DNA of 64,000 nt from Ascaphus truei (Eukaryota > Chordata > Amphibia > Anura > Ascaphidae): positions 109,403,257 through 109,467,256 of the forward strand of contig CM071571.1 of NCBI GenBank assembly GCA_036426205.1. The letters run 5' to 3'. A program made the position numbers and the translations under genes. The stretch's first letter is position 1. Each line of letters begins with the position of its first letter. Of this stretch, positions 24,074 through 36,745 are shown piece by piece. Below the pieces are notes generated by a model, which made no database searches, was not told the DNA's origin, and saw only the letters and a program-made list of their open reading frames with translations.

Positions 24074-24218
24074 CTATCTCTCAGAAAAACTGCAGCCAGA
24101 CTAGTGGCCCATCAGAATAACACAGCTGGGTTCCCTGCAGTCCCATTCAAATGCTTTCGTCACCCGCTGTATTAATCCGATGGGCCATTAGCCTGGCTGC
24201 ACCTTTTCTGTGAGATAG
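24074..24218. mobile_element. Palindromic MITE, same family as 22088
   Basis: CTATCTCTCAGAAAAACTGC at the left is mirrored by the run ending TTTTCTGTGAGATAG at the right. ACTAGTGGCCCATCAGAATAA faces an inverse copy with ATCCGATGGGCCATTAG. No target duplication was confirmed. Confidence 0.7.
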
Positions 24219-24366
24219 AACAGATGTTAAATCTGTGGCTATCACTCACATGATAGGACCTTTATACTGAAAAGCAAATTGGCCACAATGCTTACAGTTG
24301 ACATGTTGCTCCATGTAAAGGGTGCTACTTAAATAAGCTGAGCTTTACTTGAAAATACCCAGTAGG

Positions 24367-24510
24367 CCATATTTTTCCACCAAGGCTGTTCCACAACTTT
24401 ACCAAAAGGTTGTTGAATTAGTGGTCCAGTGTCCTGATGATTCACACAATAAGACAGTGCACCTTATAACAGACATGTGGGTATGTGAAAGCCTGAGACT
24501 TTCAAGCTAA
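24367..24510 (+). pseudogene. hAT transposase fragment
   Basis: One frame reads PYFSTKAVPQLYQKVVELV, then HNKTVHLITDMWVCESLRLS, then a stop. The YFS...PQLY segment followed by a hLTTDxWTS-like motif is the conserved region around the first catalytic Asp of hAT transposases. Surrounding sequence has stops, so only this island survives. It is an independent remnant from the BED fossil at 4253-5082, and a corrupted copy lies near 31430-31530. Confidence 0.7.
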
Positions 24511-25004
24511 GCTTCTGCTCTTGACTGAGCAACCACGAATGCCATCCTTTCCATGGCACATAACCACCGTCAGCACCCTCTAGTGCCCATCACCACCACC
24601 ATCATCATTATCAGTGCCAGTTGCCAACTTTCGAGTAGAAAAATGTCATACTTTAGATTTTTAAACAATTTTCTGGTACCAACACTTTTACAGTATTGCC
24701 AATGTTGTACAGGGCTTGGCTTGTTCTATTGATCTCGGACACAATAGTGGAAGGCCAAAGGTAATGGGTTGGCATTATGGTAAACTAAACATTTAAGCTA
24801 TTCCTGTACCCTTGCAATTTCTGCAATTATTAGCCATATGAAGGGTAAATGAGGGGTTTAACATTTTTAGTATATAAATTAATTTAAAATCTGAGGAAAT
24901 ATATTATCTTTCGGTGTGATTTTCTATCTTAGAGGTATTTTATTATGCAGTATTATTGTTAATAAAGTCAAGTTTACTGCTTCATAGAATACCAATGCAT
25001 TTCA

Positions 25005-25385
25005 AGTGCCAGGGAGTCTGTCGTGCGCTTCAGTGTAATTACACAGGTCTGGAGGTATCAGACACTGGAGTAGGTATGAGGGAGCTATGCAGGGCCACAG
25101 AATTCACCGGTGCAGGGGGATAATATTAATACATCACCTGCTCCTCCGGTTTGGGACCCACTCTCCTCGCCTACTCCTGCGTGCCACCGTCAAAGCGATT
25201 CAGGAAAATGGTGGAAGTTCGGCGCAACTGCGCATGTCTGAAAGAAGGCTCCCGGATGTCTCTTCAAAAAACTTTATTGTACACACACCTGGTGTAGCCC
25301 TGGTGTGTGTACAATAAAGTTTTTTGAAGAGACATCCGGGAGCCTTCTTTCAGACATGCGCAGTTGCGCCGAACTTCCACCATTT
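25005..25385. mobile_element. Retro-insertion with 14-bp target duplication and terminal hairpin
   Basis: ACCAATGCATTTCA occurs at 24991-25004 and again at 25386-25399, directly flanking a 381-bp insert. A 14-bp duplication fits target-primed insertion rather than hAT. The last 180 bp of the insert are a perfect palindrome (25206-25385). The family is not identified. Confidence 0.8.
25206..25385. repeat. Perfect 84-bp inverted repeat with 12-bp loop
   Basis: 25206-25289 is the exact reverse complement of 25302-25385 over all 84 positions that I compared. The spacer is 25290-25301. Each arm contains ACTTTATTGTACACACACC or its inverse, so an AATAAA lies near the tip. Confidence 0.95.
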
Positions 25386-25732
25386 ACCAATGCATTTCAC
25401 CCAGTTCTGCAATATCTGGGAGTGAATAGAGGTATGATTTTACTTTCTGCAGTTAAATGATGTAATTGAGATAAGGCCAGGATATAACAGGTACAAATGA
25501 AGCTCCATCTACGTGGAAAGATACAAATGTTTCACTAGGAACATTTTTATATGAAGCGCATTGTTAATAAAAATGAAACTTCATGTATATTTCTTATTTA
25601 GATTAACAAATTTGTAAATTAAGTAATGTGTTATCTGTTGGATTTAAATATACTTAGTTTATTCTCAGTTTGGTATATCAAACATTTTTAGGCGTGAATA
25701 CACATTTGTACACAGTGTCCAATGTTCTACAA

Positions 25733-26004
25733 CAGGGGTGCGCAAACTTACATACCTACATGCTCCCCCCTGTCTCCTCTCCCCTCTGGCTCGCGCCCCC
25801 CCTCCCCGCACGGCTCATGGCAGCGTGACGTCACATGACCCCGCGGCATCGTTTGATGCCGGTTGCCGTGGAGACGTGTCACTGGAACTCCAGGTAAGTG
25901 AAAAGTTATAGAGGCCTCGCGCAACCCCCGGCATTTATTTTAAATGCCTCTGGGGAAGCAAGGGGCCTCTGCCATAGCCGCGCCCCACACTTTCAGCACC
26001 CCTG
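25733..26004. mobile_element. hAT-type MITE, family 1
   Basis: Perfect 8-bp target duplication TTCTACAA (25725-25732 and 26005-26012). The ends CAGGGGTGCGCAAAC and TTTCAGCACCCCTG are terminal inverted repeats. The body shares the GTGACGTCACATGACC block with the other family-1 copies. Confidence 0.93.
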
Positions 26005-26060
26005 TTCTACAAAATGAACATTTAAAAACAAACAGACTTTTTTTGTAATAACATAATAAC

Positions 26061-26286
26061 AATTGTTTGTTCCTGTATAGCGCTGATAGTTTTACGTAGT
26101 GCTTTACAGAGACATTTTTTCAGACACAGTCTCTGCCCCATAGAGGTTACAATTTATGTTTTTGGTGCCTGAGGCACAGGGAGATAAAGTGACTTGCTCA
26201 AGGAGCCGACACTGGGAATTGAACCAGGTTCCGCTGCTTCAAACTCAGTGCCAGAGTCAGTGTCCTTTCTCACTGAGACACTCCTT
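26061..26286 (-). mobile_element. tRNA-derived SINE
   Basis: Read on the minus strand, the 5' end carries an A-box-like GTCTCAGTGAG and a B-box-like GGTTCAATTCC with tRNA-like spacing. A MIR-like core follows (GAGCAAGTCACTTTATCTCC), then a tail with TGGGGCAGAGAC. The 3' end runs into a short AT-rich tail near 26041-26060. A corrupted second copy is at about 33070-33300. Confidence 0.75.
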
Positions 26287-26368
26287 CTCCACAATCTTTG
26301 GGCTTATAATTACACACAATACTGTATTTTTAGACAATTTAAATGACTAAAATATTCTCATTCAACAG

Positions 26369-26443
26369 ATATAGTTGTCGATGTCAATACAAGGGCAGAA
26401 TCTACCATCCAGGGGAGATCATATTAAGACAATCAGGTTCTTG
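26369..26443 (+). CDS. OTOGL: Otogelin-like exon F: E module, first part
   Basis: The exon is 75 bp, phase 2 in and phase 2 out. The acceptor is CAACAG (26363-26368) and the donor is GTAAGA (26444). It reads YSCRCQYKGRIYHPGEIILR and then QSG plus a split Ser/Cys. The CxCxYxGxxYxPGE pattern is the VWC-like E module after TIL. Its last codon TG|C becomes Cys only when joined to exon G. A broken copy is at 33372-33443. Confidence 0.87.
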
Positions 26444-26740
26444 GTAAGATTCAGTCAAAATAATATTGCATTAGAAATGGTCAATTCTACTGCATGCTGT
26501 GCAATCAGCACAATGTATGTATGGTTTGCTAGTTTAATCATTAGAACTAGGACTGGAAAAGCCAGTCTAGTGCCATGTGTAAACTGGGACTATGAATATG
26601 GGGAAGCTGTCTCAAGTACATATAGTGCCTGTAAAGTATACAATGTTTAAATGGCCCAATCAGGGCCATGGACAGGGGGGGGGGGGGGAAGGGGAGTACA
26701 GGAAAAAGTGTCACAGGCCCAGAAACCAGAGGTTAGGGTA

Positions 26741-27390
26741 CTTGCTTTGCTAGTCCCATGCTGTGTTTAAAAGCTGTGTGAACGGCGTTACATCAGCTTA
26801 AATGGGCTCCATGTGAATGGATATTCCAGGCAAAAGGTGACACATTGTGTGCTCATTTGCATGTCCCAGAATCTCTTACTGCAGTGGGAGCACTGTATGC
26901 AAGGTGATAATGGTTGAAAGGCAGGGTTGCAGACCTGTCTAAGACTTGCGAATGTGCTCACAAGTGATATTCTTTATTGGCTATATGCTAACGGTGGAGG
27001 TTTTCTGTCGCCTTTTTCACCCACCATAACTTAAAATGTATAGTAAACCTACCCAGCCTAGAAATATTTCAAGGCAAGTATAGTCCAACCTCACACTGAT
27101 GATACCCATCAAGGTTGAAACATGTCTGTGTGTGGTCTGTACTTGCTGTGCTAGTCCCATGCTGTCTTTAAAAGCTGTGTGAAAGGCGATACATCAGCTT
27201 AAATGGGCTCCATGTGAAATGGATATTCCAGGAAAAAGGTGACACATTGTGTGCTCATTTGCATGTCATTTCCCAGAATCCCTTGCTGCAGTGGGAGCAC
27301 TGTATGCGAGGTGATAATGGTTGAAAGGCAGGGTTGCAGACTTGTCTAAGACATGTGAATGTGCTCACAAGTGATTTTCTTTATGTATAA
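26741..27390 (+). repeat. Tandem pair of a hammerhead-bearing repeat unit (about 400 bp)
   Basis: GCTAGTCCCATGCTGT begins at 26749 and again at 27150, a period of 401. Each body contains AAAAGCTGTGTGAA, GTGTGCTCATTTGCATGTC and AGGCAGGGTTGCAGAC. A hammerhead-like motif (27087-27136) sits at the junction between the two bodies. The same body plus ribozyme is present once on the minus strand at 49755-50100, and the body alone is part of the repeats at 2940 and 22330. Confidence 0.75.
27087..27136 (+). ncRNA. Hammerhead ribozyme-like motif (slightly decayed)
   Basis: The order is CTGATGA, an ACC...GGT stem II with loop CATCAA, then GAAAC, a minimal stem III and GTC as cleavage triplet. Stem I pairs only CACA with TGTG before a mismatch, and the base pair closing stem II is U-U instead of G-C. 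It is probably a weakened relative of the cleaner motif at 50001-50050. Confidence 0.6.
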
Positions 27391-27905
27391 GGTAGTCACA
27401 ATGGCACTGAATTGGTAGATTAAATAAATATTTGACTTACACCATCCTTCTTGATGGCCTCCATCTTATGGGCAGTGAACCCCCGCTACCAATTCAATCA
27501 AAATGGCGGATGCCCTACCATAAAAAAGGTCAATCCTCTGCTGCTTGAAGAATATTCATCTGTAATTTTTCTTAGAAAATCTTATTTTCTTCATCTTTTC
27601 TTCCTTCTTCATCTTCATCTGTATCCATAGACATCTTATTTATTCATCCACCGGATGGGGTTTTTCCAGCAACTGTCTGCCTTTTGTGACAGCCTATGCC
27701 TTTTATATGGGGGGCCAGGGCTGTCGCAAAAGACTCGTCGTAGCATCATATGGTAAAGCAACCAATAGGATTTGGTTTCTGTACCATGTGATTGCCACCT
27801 TTAATGATGACATCATAGATTTGGCCAATTTTGCACACTGTCTGATATTTAGGCAGCTTCAATGTAGTTTATTAATACGTTCTGGAAACCTGAATTTAGG
27901 CTTGT
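27390..27905. repeat. Half of a foldback element (related to 39595-41985)
   Basis: It shares the order of landmarks with the foldback at 41000-41280: a GGCCAGGGCTGTCGCAAAAGA block, then a CATATGGTAAAGCAACCAAT / GTACCATGTG pair and TGATGACATCAT. A purine/pyrimidine-rich CTTCATC run lies upstream (27590-27620). Only one arm is recognisable. Confidence 0.45.
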
Positions 27906-28042
27906 AAAAGAAGAAAGTGACATCTCATTAATGACAACATCTACATGTACCTTTTAGTGAAATACATTATATTGTTATTTATCATATAATATGTTCAACG
28001 TAGTTATTTGCAGAAGTAAAGATGTTTTTCTTTTTATGCTAG

Positions 28043-28095
28043 CCAGTGTTTGAATGGAACAATGAGGTGTACTGAAACAGCTACAACCTTGACAG
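28043..28095 (+). CDS. OTOGL: Otogelin-like exon G: E module, end
   Basis: The exon is 53 bp, phase 2 in and phase 1 out. The acceptor is GCTAG (28038-28042) and the donor is GTAAGG (28096). It reads CQCLNGTMRCTETATTLT. CxCxNGTMxC closes the E module of assembly D2, and NGT is a sequon. In VWF a furin site separates D2 from D', but no RxxR motif is present at this junction. An intact-length second copy is at 35000-35052. Confidence 0.85.
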
Positions 28096-28169
28096 GTAAG
28101 GATTAAGCTACAGTTTTTTTTAAGCATGCTGATATAAGTATATGTATGAATAGTCATGCCAAAGCAAGG

Positions 28170-29142
28170 TACATATACATCATAGGGCTATGAGGGATCA
28201 CTGCAGTAATCACTCCCAGATCATAGTATTCATCCTGTGGAAGGGGAAATCCACACAATTCAACCGATGATTGTAATAGGCCACGGTGGGTCATTTCAGA
28301 ACCCTGGTCATGGCCACGTGGTACGTCTGGTGTGGCAGGGGGCGGGGGGGGGGTATAATTATAGAAGACATTCAGGGTCCCACTAAAGTGACACTACGGT
28401 CACTAAAATGTCATGAGACACAAGTACGGTGTTCATCTGTACCGTGATCATTCAGGGTAACAAGGGAAAGTTTACCTAGGGTTCAGAAAACAGGAGAGAG
28501 CTAAACTCGTGTTCAATCCCTTAGGGTAAACTGTATTCAGCTTCTGGATCTATGAACTGAATCTCATCTTATATGGGCTACAGTACATACTGAGACTTTG
28601 TTGTTGACATGTTATTGTGTTTGCTCTCCTGCTGCTGATGTGCCCCCCCCCCCCCCCCCCGGTTCAGATCACCCTGTCCTGGTTTGTAGCACCGTGCAGA
28701 CACATCCAGCACACAAACAGAGCTGGTTTTCATATACCTTATTGGAACTATTATAACATTTGCTTGGATTGGAGACCATTCTTTTTAAGGAGAATTTGTT
28801 TGGCTTTACCACCTACAGGACTTTACGCAGACTGAATTGATCTCAGGTTTAACCCCTCACTTGCTGCAGCAAGTTCCACAATTTCTTATTATATTATTAT
28901 TATTTGTTGTTCATTTAGGATTGTCATTTCCATTTTTTTGATCTGTTTTATCTCCGCTTACCATTACATTTTAACATCATTTATATTCCATATACATAGG
29001 AGTGTGTGCTCACAGTTTTTTGTTATATATACAGCTCAACCCCATTATAGCGCGATCCGCTGTAACGCGATCCGATTATAACGTGGTTTGAGCATGGACC
29101 CCAAATTTAATGTTTTTTTTTTTTAAATAATTAAAAAAAAAA
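28170..29142. other. Intron with a repeat end (CTCAACCCCATTATAGCGCG)
   Basis: At about 29030-29090 there is a GCG-rich module (AGCGCGATCC, AACGCGATCC, TATAACG). It looks like the end of a dispersed repeat, and A/T runs follow. A C-tract lies at 28642-28660. Nothing coding was seen. Confidence 0.4.
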
Positions 29143-29641
29143 ATGTTTGCACACTGCACACTGCACACTGCACACTGCACACTGCACACACTCACAGCAC
29201 ACTAGACACACTCACAGCACCAGCACAAACTACACACACTCACAGCACACTGCACACACTCACTGCACACTGCACACTACATATACTCACAGCACACTAC
29301 ATACACTCACAGCACACTGCATACACTCACAGCACACACAGCACACTGCACACACTAACTGCACACTGCATACACTCACTGCACACTGCATACACTCACA
29401 GCACACTGCACACATTCACAGCACACTACACACTCACAGCACACTGCATACACTCACAGCACACACTCACTGCATAGACTCACAGCACACTGCATACACT
29501 CACAGCACACTGCAAACACTCACAGCACACACAGCACCAGCGCACTGCACATACTCACAGCACACTGCATACACTCACAGCACTCACAGCACAGCACACT
29601 GCACACACTCACAGCACACTGCATACACACACAGCACACCA

Positions 29642-29681
<40 letters not shown>

Positions 29682-29682
29682 G
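29143..29682. repeat. CA-rich minisatellite and (CA)n
   Basis: Units such as CACTCACAGCACACTGCATA repeat imperfectly to about 29640, then a (CA)n run at 29645-29680. The abrupt change to sequence matching 22630 onward at about 29684 lies in this array. Frames reading His/Thr repeats are low-complexity artefacts. Confidence 0.9.
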
Positions 29683-29949
29683 CGAAATGGAACCAACGAA
29701 CGGCAACATGTAAATAAAATGCAATGTGTGTACTGTATGATATGATATTCCCTTTCAATGTCATATGATATAATGATTATTCCATTCATATGATATGATT
29801 TTCCATTCATTTCATATGATATGATTTTCCATTCATTTTCATATGGTATGGCGGTTATTAGGACATTTTACCAGCATTGGCAATTTGTTAGAAGTATATT
29901 CCTTTTAAAGTTCAAATACCAGTACTAAATGGTGAATTTTATCCTATAG

Positions 29950-30113
29950 GGGTCATATGTCGATATGGATGTTGTTACCACCAGTGTTCCTCATATTGTG
30001 GACGTTCTTGTCATACTCTTTCTTCGGCGAAGTCTGCAGTGATGAAATGTATTGAGGGATGCAATTGCCCTGAAGGGAAAATACTTGAAGAGCTATTAAC
30101 TTTGTGTGGCAAT
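29950..30113 (+). pseudogene. Frame-broken copy of exon E (TIL)
   Basis: It has the same splice sites as exon E, but 164 bp instead of 166, with about nine single-base indels. One example is GATGAAATG for GATGAATG. The reading frame is lost several times. It should not be included in a gene model. Confidence 0.85.
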
Positions 30114-33100
30114 GTAAGTATTATGTGTTATGTTTGAGGGAACATATCATGCACATTTTCATTAAATGACGCAGCATTGATATATTAAAATAATTTGGCT
30201 GGTTTAAGGAAGATTAAACAGACTGCAATTCATCTGAGACACATGCTGTGTGGCCTGCATACATTATGCATAGAACTAGCAGACGGTTATGTTCCTAATA
30301 ATGGTCGCTTCCTTTATAAAACGGGCAGGCAGTATAGAAAGCATTGAATGAGGTGTTGCAGCAGAACCAATATTTGTGGCTCAATAGTGCAGATCACTCA
30401 ATACTCCCCATAGGGATGGCACAAAATCTGTCTTTTTCGTGATAATGTTTGCAAGAAAATTAACTTCGTAAAGAATGTCAAGCATTAAAAAGTCAATGGA
30501 AATTGCAAAATTGTGAGAATTCCACAATGGTCTCTTAAATTCCACTCTAATTCTCTTCTCCGGATTACTATAAATAGGGCACAAGTCCTTTGATAGTCAT
30601 CATAGGCTGGAAATGGGAAGAAGTTTAAACTCAATAAAGAGCACAAGCAGTAGCAAAGTTGTGAGAAAGGAGGAATGGCTCAAGTCTGGTAGTCAATTAA
30701 GGGGACTCTGAGGGTTTTTTTTGGGGGGAAGGGCATAATAATGAGTGTTTCTGATTTATTCAAGTTTTTCCCTAATTGGCATTAGCAACACTCGCATTCA
30801 TTGCTAGTGAATTGTTACACTGTTTATTTAGCACTGGGGCGCCGCACAGTATTGTTTTTCACTAATAAGGAATGTACTTAGCACTGGTAGACTAAATAAT
30901 GTAGTGATGTGAGGCTTGTGGGGGCAGATCCAGCATGAGCTGATTATAGTGGGCAGCATAGTCATGCGCGAAAAGGGGCCTTCTGGCAGTAACAACACAT
31001 GCACCAATTATGTCTAATCCATTACCAGTTACGGTTCACAAACTTTTGATAGGGTGCGTATGTACAGATACGGCCAACTGTATTCCCCCTTTTTGCCTTA
31101 GGAAAAACTGTGGCTATCTCTCAGAAAAACTGCAGCCCGAGATGTGGCCCCATCAGAATAACACGCTGGGTTCCCTGCAGTCCCATTCAATGCTTTCGTC
31201 ACCCGCTGTATAATCGATGGGCCATTAGCCTGCTGCACTTCTGTGAGATAGAAAAGATGTTAAATCTGGTGGCTATCACTCAAATGATAGACCTTTATTC
31301 TGAAAGGCAAATTGGGCCACAATGCTTACAGTTGACATGGTGCTCCATGTAAAGGTGCTGCTACTAAATAAGCTGACTTTACTTGAAAATACCCAGTAGG
31401 CCATATTTTTCCACCAAGGCTGTTCCACCAACTTTACCAAAGGTTGTTGAATTAGTGGTCAGTGTGGATTCACACAATAGACAGTGCACCTTATCACAGA
31501 CATGTGGGTATGTGAAAGCCTGAGACTTTCAAGCTAAGCTTCTGCTCTTGATGAGCAACCCACGAATGCCATCCTTTTCCAGGCACATAACCACCGTCAG
31601 CACCCTCTAGTGCCCATCAACCACACCATCATCATTCTCAGTGCAAGTTGCCAACTTTCGAGTAGAAAAAGGTCATAACTTTAGATTTTAAACAGTCCTT
31701 AAACCACTTTTTCAATTCGACGTACACTTACGTAGCCAATGTTGTCAGGGCTTGCTGTCTATTGATCTCGGACACAATAGTGGAAGGCCAAAGGTAATGG
31801 GTTGGCATTATGGTAAAACTAAACATTTAAGCTATTCCTGTACCCTTGCAATTTGCAATTATTAGCCATATGAAGGGTAAATGAGGGGTTTAACATTTTT
31901 AGTATATAAATTAATTAAAATCTGAGGAAATATTATCTTTCGGGTTGTTTTCTATCTTAGAGGTATTTATTATGCAGGTTATGTTAATAAAGTCAAGTTT
32001 ACTGTTCATAGAATACCAATGCATTTCAAGTGCCAGGGAGTCTGTCGTGCGCTTCAGTGTAATTACACAGGTCTGGAGGTATCAGAACCTGGAGTAGGTA
32101 TGAGGGAGCTATGCAGGGCCACAGAATTCACCGGTGCAGGGGGATGGGGATAAATTAAATACATCACCTGCTCCTCCGGTTTGTGGGACCCACTCTCCTC
32201 GCATACTCCTGCGTGCCACCGTCAAAGCGATTCAGGAAAATGGTGGAAGTTCGGCGCAACTGCGCATGTCTGAAAGAAGGCTCCCGGATGTCTCTTCAAA
32301 AAACTTTATGTACACACCAGGGCTACAACCAGGTTGTGTACAATAAAGTTTTTTGAAGAGACATCCGGGAGCCTTCTTTCAGACATGCGCAGTGCGCCGA
32401 ACTTCCACCATTACAAGCATTTCACCCAGTTCTGCCAATATCTGGGAGTGAATAGAGGTATGATTTTACTTTCTGCAGTTAAAGATGGTAATTGAGAAAG
32501 GCCAGGATATAACAGGTACAAATGAAGCTCCATCTAGTGGAAAGATACAAATGTTTCCACTAGGAACATTTTATAGAAGCGCATTGTTAATAAAAATGAA
32601 ACTTCATGTATATTTCTTATTTAGATTAACAAATGTTGAATAGTAATGTGTTATCTGTTGGATTTAAATTACTTAGTTTATTCTCAGTTTGGTTATATCA
32701 AACATTTTTAGGCGTGAATACACATTTGTACACAGTGCAATGTTCTACAACAGGGTGCGGCAAACTTACATACTACATGCTCCCCTGTCTCCTCTCCCCT
32801 CTGGCTCGCGCCCCCCCTCCCCGCACGGTCATGGCAGGTGACGTCACATGACCCCGCGGCATCGTTTGATGCCGGTGTGCCGTGGAGACGTGTCACTGGA
32901 ACTCCAGTAAGTGAAAGTTATAGAGCCTCGCGCAACCCCGGCATTTATTTTAAATGCCTTGGGGAAGACAAGGGGCCTCTGCCATAGCCGCGCCCCACAC
33001 TTTCAGCACCCTGTTCTACAATGAAACTTTAAAAACAAACAGACTTTTTTTGTAATAACATAATAACAATTGTTTGTTCCTGTATAGCGCGTGATAGTTT

Positions 33101-33371
33101 TACGTAGTGCTTTACAGAGACATTTTTTCAGACACAGTCTCTGCCCCATAGGGTTACAATTTATGTTTTGGTGCCTGAGGCACAGGGAGATAAGTGACTT
33201 GCTCAAGGAGCCGACACTGGGAATTGAACCAGGTTCCGCTGCTTCAAACTCAGTGCCAGAGTCAGTGTCCTTTCCACTGAGACACTCCTTCCCACAATCT
33301 TTGGGCTTATAATTACACCCAATACTTGTATTTTTAGACAATTTAAATGAATAAAAATTCTCATTCAACAG

Positions 33372-33443
33372 ATATATTGTCGATGTCAATACAAGGGCAG
33401 AATCTACCATCCAGGGGAGATCATATTAAGACAATCGGTCTTG
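33372..33443 (+). pseudogene. Frame-broken copy of exon F
   Basis: 72 bp against 75 bp in the original, with three single-base deletions. The donor is changed from GTAAGA to GTAGAT. It belongs to the duplicated block. Confidence 0.85.
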
Positions 33444-34999
33444 GTAGATTCAGTCAAAATAATATTGCATTAGAAATGGTCATTCTACTGATGCTGTGCA
33501 ATCAGCACAATGTATGTATGGTTTGCTAGTTTAAATCATTAGAACTAGGACTGGAAAAGCCAGTCTAGTGCCATGTGTAAACTGGACTATGAATTGGGGA
33601 AGCTGTCTCAAGTACATATAGTGCCGTAAAGTATACAAGTGTAAATGGCCCAATCAGGGCCATGGACAGGGGGGGGGGGGGGAAGGGGAGTACAGGAAAA
33701 AGTGTCACAGGCCCAGAAACCAGAGGTTGAGGTACTTGCTTTGCTAGTCCCATGCTGTGTTTAAAAGCTGTGTGAACGGCGTTACATCAGCTTAAATGGG
33801 CCCATGTGATGATATTCCGGCAAAAGGTGACACATGGTGTGCTCATTTGCATGTCCCAGAATCTCTATCAGTGGGAGCACTGTAGTGCAAGGTGATAATG
33901 GTGAAAGGCAGGCGTTGCAGACCTGTCTAGAGATTGCGAATGTGCTTCACAAGTGATATTTTATTGGCTATATGCTAACGGTGGAGGTTTTCTGTCGCCT
34001 TTTTCACCCACCATAACTTAAAATGTATAGTAAACCTACCCAGCCTAAATATATTCAAGGCAAGTATAGTCCAACCTCACCATGATGATACCCATCAAGG
34101 TGTGAAACATGTCTGTGGTGGTCTGTACTTGCTGTGCTAGTCCCATGCTGTCTTTAAAAGCGTGTGAAAGGCGATACATCAGCTTAATGGGTCCATGTGA
34201 AATGGATATTCCAGGAAAAAGGTGACACATTGTGTGCTCATTTGCATGTCATTTCCCAGAATCCCTTGCTGCGTGGAGCACTGTATGCGAGTGATAATGG
34301 TTGAAAGGCAGGGTTGCAGACTTGTCTAAGACATGTGAATGTGCTCACAAGTGATTTTCTTTATGTATAAGGTAGTCACAATGGGCACTGAATTGTAGAT
34401 TAAATAATATTTGACTTACAACCATCCTTCTTGATGGCCTCCATCTTATGGGCAGTGAACCCCGTACCAATCAATCAAAATGGCGGATGCCCTACCATAA
34501 AAGGTCAATCCTCTGCGCTTGAAGAATATTCATGCTATTTTCTTAGAAAATCTTATTTCTTCATCTTTTCTTCTTCTTCATCTTCATCTGTATCCATAGA
34601 CATCTATTTATTCATCCACGGATGGGGTTTTTCCAGCAACATGTCTGCCTTTTGTGACAGCCTATGCCTTTTATGGGGGGCCAGGGCTGTCGCAAAAGAA
34701 TCGTCGTAGCATTCATGGTAAAGCAACCAATAGGATTTGGTTTTGTACCATGTGATTGCCACCTTAATGATGACATCATAGATTTGGCCAATTTTGCACT
34801 GTCTGATATTTAGGCAGCGTTCAAGGTAGTATTAATACGTTCTGGAAACCTGAATTTAGGCTTGTAAAAGAAGAAAGTGACATCTCATAATGCAACATCT
34901 ACATGTCCTTTTAGTGAAATACATTATATTGTTATTATCATATAATATGTTCAACGTAGTTATTTGCAGAAGTAAGTAGATGTTTTCTTTTTATGCTAG

Positions 35000-35052
35000 C
35001 CAGTGTTTGAATGGAACAATGAGGTGTACTGAAACAGCTACAACCTTGACAG
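35000..35052 (+). pseudogene. Second copy of exon G (sequence intact)
   Basis: The 53 bp are identical to 28043-28095 with the same GTAAGG donor. The exon itself is unbroken, but its partner copies E and F are not. A predictor could wrongly choose this copy. Confidence 0.85.
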
Positions 35053-36069
35053 GTAAGGATTAAGCTACAGTTTTTTTTAAGCATGCTGATATAAGTTATG
35101 TATGAATAGTCATGCCCAAGCAAGGTACAATAATAAATAGGGCTATGAGGATCACTGCAGAATCACTCCCAGATCAAGTATTCATCCTGTGGAAGGGGAA
35201 ATCCACACAATTCAACCGATGATTGTAATAGCCACGGTGGGGTCATTTCAGACCCTGGTCATGGCCACGTGGTAGTCTGGTGTGGCAGGGGGCGGGGGGG
35301 GGGGTATTTAATTATAGAAGACATTCAGGGTCCCACTAAAGTGACACTACGGTCACTAAAATGTCATGAGACACAAGTACGTGTTCATCTGTACCGTGAT
35401 ATTCGGGTAACAGGGAAAGTTTACCTAGGGTTCAGAAAACAGGAGAGAGCTAAACTGGTTCAATCCCTTAGGGTAAAATGTATTCAGTTCTGGATTCTGA
35501 ACTGAATCTCATCTTATATGGGCTACAGTACATACTGAGACTTGTTGTTGAACGATGTTATGTGTTTGCTCTCTGCTGCTGATGGCCCCCCCCCCCCCCC
35601 CCCGGTTAGATCACCTGTCCTGGTGTGTAGGCACCGTGCAGACACATCCAGCACACAACAGAGCTGGTTTTCATACACTTATTGGAATTTTATAAACATT
35701 GCTTGGATTGGAGACATTCTTTTTAAGGAGAATTTGGTTGGCTTTACCACCTACAGGACTTTCGCAGACTGAATGTCTCAGGTTTAACCCCTCACTTGCT
35801 GCAGCAAGTTCCACAATTTCTTATTATATTATATTATTTGTTGTTCATTTAGGATTGTCATTTCCATTTTTTGATCTTTTATCTCCGCTTACCATTACAT
35901 TTTAACTCATTTATATTCCATATACATAGGAGTGGGTGCTCACAGTTTTTGTTATATATACAGCTCAACCCCATTATAGCGCGATCCGCTGTGTAACGCG
36001 ATCCGATTATAACGTGGTTGAGCATGGACCCCAAATTTAATGTTTTTTTTTTTAATAATTAAAAAAAAA

Positions 36070-36745
<676 letters not shown>

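Noticed and set aside
29147..29713. 188-residue His/Thr-rich frame
   Set aside because: CA minisatellite read-through; no homology, and the corrupted copy at 36070 loses it.
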